Source: CAITSH01 sp945892985 (GTDB lineage: Bacteria > Pseudomonadota > Gammaproteobacteria > Burkholderiales > SG8-39). Taken from it: 49,915 bases of DNA. The stretch covers positions 1-49,915 of the forward strand of contig CAMDDU010000029.1 in the NCBI GenBank assembly GCA_945892985.1. Reading direction: 5' to 3'. Under the pieces are notes generated by a model. The model ran no database searches and had not been told where the DNA came from. It saw only the letters and a list, made by a program, of their open reading frames with translations. Shown one piece after another: positions 44,293 through 49,915 of this stretch. Numbering within the stretch: the first letter of the stretch is position 1; each line of letters opens with the position of its first letter. The position numbers and the translations under genes are program-made.

Positions 44293-44647
44293 CCGTCGTC
44301 CGACAGTTGCGGCTGCGCCTGCACGGTGGCCGACCCGTGCGCGCCATGCGGCTTGTCTCTTATGTCGGGGCCGGTATCAACGACATGCGAATATCCGACA
44401 CCGGCTGGAAATGCCCGTCTGGAGCGGGTTTCCGGGCTGTGCAGGGTTTCGGTCGGTGCGGTTTGAAGCGTAAAGTTATAAAAATTGGACCGTATCCTTT
44501 TCCGGATGCGGTCTTTACCAATGCGGCGTCGCCCGCCCAGGGTTCGCGTTGCGTATTGCCGTTCTGGCCGGTTTTTCCCGTATCGTCCGCCGTAAGTTCA
44601 TGCCTGCTTGCGCCCAGCCATGGTCTTCTACTTTTTGCGACCGGACT
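44293..44647. other. Convergent spacer after the CoA-transferase gene
   Basis: This stretch of about 355 bases contains the hairpin at 44405-44434 and a shorter GGACCG...CGGTC-like region near 44486-44516 (GGACCGTATCC, then GGATGCGGTC), which could form a second stem followed by TTT and so serve as a terminator. A 120-codon frame across it has no coding character. Nothing else was recognised. Confidence 0.5.
44405..44434 (+). terminator. Terminator-like hairpin, CTGGAAA family
   Basis: CTGGAAATGCCCG is followed by a short loop and GCGGGTTTCCGG; the outer arms pair with one change from the consensus. It lies 112 bases after the CoA-transferase stop. Confidence 0.5.
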
Positions 44648-45229
44648 TTAGCGCAGCATGGAGAAAAGTCGCGCTTTTACTGCAGGCCACTCGTTGTCGA
44701 GCATGGAAAAATACACCGTGTCGCGCACGCGGCCGGATGCGCAAATCACATGCCGGCGGAAAATGCCCTCCTCGATGCCGCCGATACGCGCGATGGCGGC
44801 CCGCGATCTGCTGTTGAGTGCGTCGGTTTTTAGTTCGACGCGGATGGCCTTGAGCGCCTCAAAGGCGTGGGTGAGCAGCAGCAGCTTGGCTTCGGTGTTG
44901 GCGCCGCTGCGCTGCGCGGCGGTGCTAAGCCAGGTGGAGCCGATTTCCAGGCGCCGGTGTGCCGGCACGATGTTCATGTAACGTGTCGATCCGATTGCCT
45001 CGCCGCTTGCCTGCGAGATGATGGCAAACGGCAGCGAGGTGCCGGCTGTCTGCTCATCAAGGGCGGTTTGCACCCAGGCTTGCATTTGCGCGGCATCGGC
45101 TACCTGCGTCGGGATCCAGCGCCACAGCTCCGGGTCGAGGCCGACGCGAGCCAGTCCGGGAACATGCGCCAAGGCAAGCGGTTCGAGCCGCACAACGCGG
45201 CCTTGAAGCGTCACGGGTTCTATTTTCAT
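44648..45229 (-). CDS. GNAT-family N-acetyltransferase
   Basis: The 193-residue protein opens with LQGRVVRLEPLALAHVPGLARVG, typical of RimJ/RimL-like acetyltransferases, and has IGSTRYMNIVPAHRRLEIGSTWLSTAAQRSGANTEAKLLLLTHAFE. The acetyl-CoA pyrophosphate loop (normally Q/RxxGxG/A) appears as AQRSGANTEAK. The C-terminus has KTDALNSRSRAAIARIGGIEEG. It probably acetylates an amino group of a protein N-terminus or small amine. It is convergent with the CoA-transferase gene and divergent from the aldolase gene. Confidence 0.87.
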   Translation of the reverse strand: MKIEPVTLQGRVVRLEPLALAHVPGLARVGLDPELWRWIPTQVADAAQMQAWVQTALDEQTAGTSLPFAIISQASGEAIGSTRYMNIVPAHRRLEIGSTWLSTAAQRSGANTEAKLLLLTHAFEALKAIRVELKTDALNSRSRAAIARIGGIEEGIFRRHVICASGRVRDTVYFSMLDNEWPAVKARLFSMLR

Positions 45230-45446
45230 GAGTTCGGTTCTGGCACCTTGAACAGGGTGTGAATACGGCCGGTCTGCCGATCGCTTAATAAGCGTATCAA
45301 TTTAGCAGACGGCGGCAAGCCCTACTATATAAGCGCAAGCGGATCGCGGCTGCGGGGGCTTGTTATACTGCCGCCAGACTGGTTTTATGTTCGTACAATC
45401 TATTTTTCCGCCACGCAGCCGTATGGCTGCTTTTTGGAGATGCGCC

Positions 45447-46214
45447 ATGTCCGTCCATCCGATTTCCTCCACGCGCGCCCTTGATCCGCTCACCCAGGCC
45501 AGGGTGCAGCTTGCCGCCGCCCACCGCCTTGCCGTCCTCGATGAGCTCGACGAAGGCATAGACAACCACTTCACCGTGACGGTTCCGGGCCGCAGTGGTC
45601 AGTACCTGATCCTGCCCTTTGGCTTGCATTGGTCGGAGGCGCGCGCCAGCGATATGATCGTGTTCGACGAGACCGGCAAGACGCTCGAGGGTGAGGGTGT
45701 GGTGGAGCTCTCAGCGCAGTGCATACACGCCCCCATCCACCGCATCACCGGGGCCAAGGTGGTATTGCACACCCACCAGACTTGGGCGCTCGCGCTCAAC
45801 ATGCTCAAAGACAACCGTCTGCTGCCGGCCAACCAGACTGCGGCGTTTTTCCACGGCCATATCGCCTATGACGACCATTATTGTGGCACCGCAGATTTTC
45901 TGTCCGAGGGCGAGCGCCTCGCCGCAGTGATGGGCGAAAAATACATCGTGTTCATGAAAAATCACGGCGTACTGGTTACCGGGGACACCATCGCCCAGGC
46001 CTACCGGCGCCTGTACAAATTGGAGCGCGTATGTCGCACCCAGGTTCTGGCCATGGGCGCCGGCCGGCCGCTTGAGGTGCTGAGCGACGAGATCGTTGCC
46101 AATGTCCAGTCGCCGCCTGTCAACGACCGCCACTCCCGCGCCGAGCGCGAGCGCCTCTACTTCGAGGCGATGATGCGTGTGCTCGACCGCGATCTCCCCG
46201 GTTACGCCAATTGA
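45447..46214 (+). CDS. Class II aldolase/adducin family protein
   Basis: The ATG at 45447 has TTGGAGA upstream and gives 255 residues. The fold is that of fuculose aldolase relatives: LAAAHRLAVLDELDEGIDNHFTV at the start, HAPIHRITGAKVVLHTHQTWALALN with the metal histidines near residue 103, and FMKNHGVLVTGDTIAQAYRRLYKLERVC with the third histidine near residue 172. Relatives act as aldolases, epimerases or decarboxylases; which applies is unclear. A TATACT at 45364-45369 may be part of its promoter. It is first of three closely spaced genes. Confidence 0.87.
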   Translation: MSVHPISSTRALDPLTQARVQLAAAHRLAVLDELDEGIDNHFTVTVPGRSGQYLILPFGLHWSEARASDMIVFDETGKTLEGEGVVELSAQCIHAPIHRITGAKVVLHTHQTWALALNMLKDNRLLPANQTAAFFHGHIAYDDHYCGTADFLSEGERLAAVMGEKYIVFMKNHGVLVTGDTIAQAYRRLYKLERVCRTQVLAMGAGRPLEVLSDEIVANVQSPPVNDRHSRAERERLYFEAMMRVLDRDLPGYAN

Positions 46215-46233
46215 ACAGACGCGGGGGGCGAAC

Positions 46234-46725
46234 GTGTTGAGCAACCCCAGTATTACCGCGGACGCGCGCGTGGTCATTGAAGCCTTGCAGCGTTTTGTCG
46301 GGCAGCCGGGGGTGATGGCTGGGCTGCGCCGCGCGCAGTCGGATGCCGCCGCGCAGCTTGGGCGCGAGCCGGCCTTGCGTTCGACCTTTGTTTCGCTTGA
46401 TCCGGCAAGCCTGGGGGCGATGGCGCCCGCGGCCGCGACAAGCATTCGCGTTGCGGTCAGCCGTGCGGGCGTGGACACCGCGGTGGAGCGCCATCCCAAC
46501 AGCACGCAGGTGTTGCTGGTGCTCAAGGGCCCGGTGGAAACCCATGTCGAGACCGATGGAAAATGGCGTATTGACCGCTACGGCGAAGGGGATGCGCAAA
46601 CGCTGGAAAACCTCTGGCACCTTGTGCCACCGGGCGTGTGGCACAAGTCTAATGCGCCCGGCCCGGGCGATTGCACTGTGGTGGCATTTCATTCTGCCGC
46701 CAAGGTGCATGACGATTACCGTTAG
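46234..46725 (+). CDS. Cupin-like protein of unknown function
   Basis: I place the start at the GTG at 46234, which follows a GGGGGGCG stretch 19 bases after the aldolase stop and gives 163 residues. The frame is open further upstream, overlapping the aldolase gene. The C-terminal half resembles a small cupin barrel (RHPNSTQVLLVLKGPVETHV, WHLVPPGVWHKSNAPGPG, TVVAFHSA) with potential metal histidines in the PPGVWHK and AFHS stretches. The N-terminal half is Ala-rich and unrecognised. It is six bases from the following methyltransferase gene and probably cotranscribed. Confidence 0.65.
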   Translation: MLSNPSITADARVVIEALQRFVGQPGVMAGLRRAQSDAAAQLGREPALRSTFVSLDPASLGAMAPAAATSIRVAVSRAGVDTAVERHPNSTQVLLVLKGPVETHVETDGKWRIDRYGEGDAQTLENLWHLVPPGVWHKSNAPGPGDCTVVAFHSAAKVHDDYR

Positions 46726-46731
46726 GACTAC

Positions 46732-47664
46732 ATGGACATGACTTATCGCAAGCCCCGCGTCGCGCCCTCGCGGCTGCTGGCCACAATGCTGGTTTGTTGT
46801 TCCCTTGCTTTGTCGCCTGGTTTTTCATCCGAAGCGGCGGCGCAGAACGCATCGGTGCAGGCGGGCGGTGCCACCGACGCCAAAGACAACATCGCCGGTC
46901 CATACGTCCCGACGCCCTGGCCCATTGTCGAGGAGTTGCTCAAGATGGCCGACATTGGCAAGGACGACCTTGTCTACGATCTGGGCTCGGGCGACGGGCG
47001 CCTGGTCATCACGGCGGCCAGGCGCTTCGGCGCGCGTGGTGTCGGTATAGAAATCCAGCCCAAGCTGATCGAACTGGCGAATGCACAGGCGAAGGAGGCG
47101 GGCGTGTCCGGACGCGTGTCCTTTCGCGCGGCCGACCTGTTTGAATCGGATTATCGCGATGCGAGTGTCATCACCTTGTACTTGCTGCCGCGCTTTGTGC
47201 CGCGCTTGGTACCCAAGTTTCGCGCCGAACTCAAGCCGGGGACGCGCATCGTTTCACATGACTATCCCCTGTTGCCGTGGCTGGCGGACAAGGTGTTGAG
47301 CTTCGATGTGGCGGAGAAGGAACAAATCAGCGGCGTCACCCGCACCGTTCTCTATTTTTACCTGGTGCCTGCGCGTCTGGGCGGAGGCTGGCAGCTCAGC
47401 CTGCCCAAGTCGCTGGTCGCCGAGCCGGTCACGATCAGCGTGATGCAGGATCCCGAGGTGCTGACCGGCTTTGCACGCATCGGCACAGACATGCTTCCCT
47501 TGCGCGATTTTGTCGTCAAAGGGGAGTCGGTGCGTTTTAGCGTGTTCGTCCGCGGCAAAATGATGAACTTCAGCGGCAACGCCACTGAGCATGAAATGTC
47601 CGGTGTGCTGGAGGTTCATGGCGGTGCACGGGAAGTCTGGTCGGCGCGCCGGGCAGCACCGTAA
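46732..47664 (+). CDS. Exported SAM-methyltransferase-like protein
   Basis: The 310-residue protein has a signal-like N-terminus (RLLATMLVCCSLALSPGFSSEAAAQ). A class I methyltransferase domain follows: YVPTPWPIVEELLKMADI, the SAM motif VYDLGSGDGRLVITAARRFG near residue 83, GVGIEIQPKLIELANAQA, and VITLYLLPRFVPRLVPKFRAELKPGTRIVSHDYPL. The last 100 residues form an extra beta-rich domain of unknown role. The same signal-plus-methyltransferase layout occurs in other bacteria, but SAM is not known to be available in the periplasm, so the site of action is unclear. It is third in the aldolase-cupin operon. Confidence 0.8.
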   Translation: MDMTYRKPRVAPSRLLATMLVCCSLALSPGFSSEAAAQNASVQAGGATDAKDNIAGPYVPTPWPIVEELLKMADIGKDDLVYDLGSGDGRLVITAARRFGARGVGIEIQPKLIELANAQAKEAGVSGRVSFRAADLFESDYRDASVITLYLLPRFVPRLVPKFRAELKPGTRIVSHDYPLLPWLADKVLSFDVAEKEQISGVTRTVLYFYLVPARLGGGWQLSLPKSLVAEPVTISVMQDPEVLTGFARIGTDMLPLRDFVVKGESVRFSVFVRGKMMNFSGNATEHEMSGVLEVHGGAREVWSARRAAP

Positions 47665-47726
47665 GCGTCGGAACGCTGCGCATCAAAAATGAGCCGCTGC
47701 AAGGTGGTCATTGCGTTCAGAGGCAG

Positions 47727-47760
47727 GCTGGAAACGCCCTGTGGGCGGGCCTTTCCGGGC
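47727..47760 (+). terminator. Terminator-like hairpin, CTGGAAA family
   Basis: GCTGGAAACGCCC is followed by a GGGCGGGC arm and CTTTCCGGGC. The stem is imperfect but retains the family pattern. It lies 62 bases after the methyltransferase stop and 46 bases from the convergent oxygenase gene. Confidence 0.5.
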
Positions 47761-47806
47761 GAGTTTGAGGCGGCTGGCATGGTGCCGCACAATGTCTTGC
47801 CGTCCC

Positions 47807-48985
47807 TCAGGCGGCGGTGTCCGGTTCTGGCATGCGTCCGTTGAGCAGGTAGTCCATCAACTCGCGCACCGGCCGGATTGCGTTACCAAAGGGCAGGGAA
47901 GCGGCGCCGCGAAAAAACAGCCCGCGTTCGACATCGCCCGCCACCGCGGCGGCCAGATGCAGGTCGATGCAGAACTGCCCGATCTTCGGGATGCCATCGC
48001 GCAGCCCGCAGGTGGCGAGGCAATCGAAGGCGAGGGTGCACTGCGCGCGCGGCTTGGCGCGACGAACCAGCACCGGCAATTTTTGCAGGTAGTGTTCCAG
48101 CCAGGGCGTACGCACGGCGCGTGCCGGCAGTCCGGCCACGCTCATGAATTCCACAATGTCCTCCGGCTTGGCGTCAGCGAGCACATGTTTGAAGTTGGGG
48201 TGGGCATCGCCTTCTTCGGTGACTGCAAAAGGCGTTCCCAGTTGCACCGCCGCGGCACCCAGTGCCAGCAGTTCGCGCAGTTGTTGTGTTGTCGTGATGC
48301 CGCCCGCGGGAATTAGCGGCATGCGCTCGCGCTCTATGCCCAGTTCGTGCATCAGCGCCAAGCTGTCCTCAAGCACGCGCGCAAACTCGAAGCGCGGGTC
48401 ATTGAGGTCTTCAATGCGCGCCGCGCCCAGATGGCCGCCGGCGTAGCGCGGATGCTCGATCACAATGGCATCGGGAAGGCGGCCTTTTTTAAGCCATTTT
48501 TTCAGCACGATGGCAATGCCGCGCGCGTCCGACAGTATGGGTATGAGCGCGACCTCGGGCCACGCGGCGGTGAGTTCGGGCAAATCCAGGGGCAGCCCGG
48601 CACCAACCACGATAGCCTGGGCGCCCGATTCGCAGCTCTGGCGCACCAGCGGCGCGTATTCGGATACGGCGCGCATGATATTGACTGCGACCATGCCCTG
48701 ACCTTCGGCCATGGCGAGTGCCGCGCGCACTTCGCGGTCCAGTGCGGTGAGATTGGCGGCGTTGATGAGCGCCTTGTCGCGGCTCCTGCCGGTGGCTTGC
48801 ATCAGGTCCGGGTGGTGGCGGCGCAAATCGACGCTGGAGATGGTTCCAACCGCGCCGAGGCGCGCCACGCTGCCGGCCAGTTTGTGCGCAGAAATGCCCA
48901 CGCCCATGCCGCCTTGCACCAGTGGCAGGACAGCGCGACCGCGAATGACCAGCGGCGGCAGGTCGGTGGAGAGGGGGAGGACCAT
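47807..48985 (-). CDS. Nitronate monooxygenase / 2-nitropropane dioxygenase family flavoprotein
   Basis: The ATG at 48985 (GGGGGAGG nearby upstream) gives 392 residues; longer frames to 49069 are possible. The FMN TIM barrel shows LPLVQGGMGVGISAHKLAGSVARLGAVGTIS at the start, then VAVNIMRAVSEY and AIVVGAGLPLDLPEL. The central HPRYAGGHLGA carries a histidine where the family has its catalytic one. PLIPAGGITTTQQLRELLALGAAAVQLGTPF is the phosphate-binding end. The last 90 residues hold several cysteines (CTLAFDCLATCGLRDG) and extend beyond the usual fold. It would oxidise nitronates or act as an enoyl reductase-like enzyme. Confidence 0.85.
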   Translation of the reverse strand: MVLPLSTDLPPLVIRGRAVLPLVQGGMGVGISAHKLAGSVARLGAVGTISSVDLRRHHPDLMQATGRSRDKALINAANLTALDREVRAALAMAEGQGMVAVNIMRAVSEYAPLVRQSCESGAQAIVVGAGLPLDLPELTAAWPEVALIPILSDARGIAIVLKKWLKKGRLPDAIVIEHPRYAGGHLGAARIEDLNDPRFEFARVLEDSLALMHELGIERERMPLIPAGGITTTQQLRELLALGAAAVQLGTPFAVTEEGDAHPNFKHVLADAKPEDIVEFMSVAGLPARAVRTPWLEHYLQKLPVLVRRAKPRAQCTLAFDCLATCGLRDGIPKIGQFCIDLHLAAAVAGDVERGLFFRGAASLPFGNAIRPVRELMDYLLNGRMPEPDTAA

Positions 48986-49108
48986 GAGATTGCACGCAGT
49001 GTGCGCGCCGTGCATGCGGCCGATTTGATGTGGATCAATCAGCACGCAGTTTGCATGCAAACGGGGCAAGTTGGCTTTGGCGCCCGATCAGTGGCGGTTT
49101 GTCCCGAT

Positions 49109-49624
49109 CTACCGTTCGCGCATACCCATTCGATGTAGTCGATGGAGTCGATGTAATTGGCGCAACTGCCAACCTAGGCCGCTTGCATAAGCCAGCAGTA
49201 GCGCAAGCCGTAGCGGGATCAACTCTGGCGCCGCCGGCCCCGGCGCATAAGGCTGTGCCGGCGGCAGTCGTGTCAGCGCTTCGGTTGTGGCGAAGACCAT
49301 GAGTAAAAAATAGCTGGTCGAAAAGCAAGTGGTCTGCACATAGGGCGCGGCGCGGCCCAGTCGGTGCAGGCGCGGCGCAAACGCGCCCGTCAGCAGCAGG
49401 GCCAGCATCACCAGGGTGAGCGCATGACCGGCGCTGAAGCCGCCGTGGGCGAAAATGAAAAAGCCGGTGGCGCAGCCAAGCAGCATGGTGTAAAGATACG
49501 CGCCACCGGCGCGGCGCGCCGGATCGATGTGGCCGTCCTGCGCCAGCGCATAGGCGCCGAAGCCCAGCGGCAGTACGCTCACTGCGGTGTGCAGGTAGCC
49601 AAAGCTGGATATTTCAGTGGGCAT
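49109..49624 (-). CDS. Small multi-pass membrane protein of unknown function
   Basis: The 171-residue protein starts at an ATG with GGAGA five bases upstream. It has about four hydrophobic segments (LHTAVSVLPLGFGAYALA, YLYTMLLGCATGFFIFAHG, HALTLVMLALLLTGAFA and CFSTSYFLLMVFATTEAL) and a basic tail with HRLHRLHR, encoded by short 9-bp repeats. The HGGFSAGHAL stretch and layout recall DUF2306-type membrane proteins, but the resemblance is weak. It is 123 bases upstream of the nitronate monooxygenase-like gene on the same strand and is the last complete gene before the right IS copy. Confidence 0.65.
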   Translation of the reverse strand: MPTEISSFGYLHTAVSVLPLGFGAYALAQDGHIDPARRAGGAYLYTMLLGCATGFFIFAHGGFSAGHALTLVMLALLLTGAFAPRLHRLGRAAPYVQTTCFSTSYFLLMVFATTEALTRLPPAQPYAPGPAAPELIPLRLALLLAYASGLGWQLRQLHRLHRLHRMGMRER

Positions 49625-49769
49625 GATGTCTCCGTTGAACGCGCAGCCTGCGCTGCAGGGCGATCTTACCGTCTGGGGTGCGCCAATGTGCAGGTGCAGC
49701 CAAGTCCCCTGCCATGCCGCGCAAAGCCGGGGACATGGCCGGGCAAATCAAGGCGTGACAGTATTAAAA

Positions 49770-49792
49770 GGCTCATATAGCGAATAATGTTG
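49770..49792 (+). repeat. Terminal inverted repeat (left end) of the right IS copy
   Basis: GGCTCAT-A-TAGCGAAT-A-ATGTTG differs at only two positions from the reverse complement of 123-145. It is preceded by TATTAAAA, possibly part of a target duplication. Confidence 0.75.
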
Positions 49793-49866
49793 GTGGCTCA
49801 TCTGGTGAGCCTGTGGGGGCGGAAACTGGCAGTGTGGCGCAAAGGCGCTGGACCAGGAGACGCGAA

Positions 49867-49915
49867 ATGAGGACTAGGGAATTGGCAAGGTTGATAAGCA
49901 CTCTGGGCAAGTTGC
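49867..49915 (+). CDS. Transposase N-terminal fragment (IS1595-like)
   Basis: The ATG at 49867, with AGGAGA 7 bases upstream, opens a frame reading MRTRELARLISTLGKL before the window ends. A short helical start of this kind is usual for ISXO2-like transposases. The call depends mainly on the inverted repeat 75 bases upstream that matches the IS end at the start of the window. Confidence 0.55.
   Translation, partial: MRTRELARLISTLGKL

Larger units (their letters stand above)
49770..49915 (+). mobile_element. Left end of an IS1595-like insertion sequence (truncated by window edge)
   Basis: This segment starts with the terminal inverted repeat at 49770-49792, contains a small hairpin (GGCTCA...TGAGCC at 49795-49811), and leads to an ORF start at 49867. 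The terminal repeat matches, in inverted form, the one after the transposase tail at the window start. The two partial copies are therefore the same element type in the same orientation, 49.6 kb apart. Confidence 0.7.

Noticed and set aside
44289..44651. 120-codon plus-strand ORF after the CoA-transferase
   Set aside because: It spans a hairpin and convergent spacer, has no ribosome site and no recognisable domain.

Overview
The window looks like the chromosome of a GC-rich betaproteobacterium, most likely Burkholderiales or a relative. The evidence is the gene content: Bug-type tripartite tricarboxylate transporter (TTT) binding proteins, a TRAP C4-dicarboxylate-type system, the divergent darP/pmbA pair, a glyA-nrdR-ribD block and a molybdenum hydroxylase (cox-like) cluster. 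No rRNA, tRNA or CRISPR was seen. Both ends lie inside copies of the same insertion sequence: the left end is the 3' tail of an IS1595-like element and the right end is the 5' start of one, in the same orientation and with matching terminal repeats. The stretch therefore looks like a contig bounded by a repeat.

Layout. 1-1.3 kb is an AT-richer foreign edge: an IS tail, a small cysteine-rich secreted protein and a reverse transcriptase cut off at its catalytic core, abutting a PilZ gene that has lost its 5' end. 2.4-5.1 kb is a compact minus-strand operon, darP-mog-membrane protein-carboxylesterase, divergent from pmbA (5.2-6.5 kb). 6.6-8.7 kb holds a TPR/glycosyltransferase-like protein and a 2OG-Fe(II) oxygenase. 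8.9-12.5 kb is a TRAP transporter whose binding-protein gene converges on the permease genes. 12.9-17.3 kb is a MacB-like exporter (adaptor, ATPase, two permeases) with a chain of tiny start-stop-coupled ORFs in front of the first permease. 17.3-20.5 kb holds a photolyase-like protein with an apparently permuted domain order, a lipoprotein hydrolase and a 2-hydroxyacid dehydrogenase.

20.5-36.8 kb is the metabolic centre. On the minus strand are coxG, coxE, a DUF5991-like secreted protein, malonyl-CoA decarboxylase, a LigB-type dioxygenase, a MoxR/CoxD ATPase, a metallo-beta-lactamase-fold hydrolase, a Bug binding protein and coxM-coxL-coxS. On the plus strand, divergent from coxS, are an XdhC/CoxF maturation factor, a Rieske oxygenase, a MocA-type nucleotidyltransferase and a PLP dehydratase. 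CoxL carries the form II motif AYRGAGR, so the enzyme is probably a molybdenum hydroxylase of an organic, perhaps (hetero)aromatic, substrate and not a true CO dehydrogenase. mog, mocA, xdhC and coxDEG would all serve its cofactor and maturation.

36.8-49.6 kb contains a divergent nucleotide-cyclase-like protein, a TPMT-like methyltransferase, glyA-nrdR-ribD, a CitE-like lyase, a decayed Bug gene, a class III CoA-transferase, a GNAT acetyltransferase, an aldolase-cupin-exported methyltransferase operon, a nitronate monooxygenase-like protein and a small membrane protein. Two kinds of non-coding structure recur: CTGGAAA...TTTCCAG hairpins at 3' ends of genes, and 8-bp-periodic tandem arrays in spacers.
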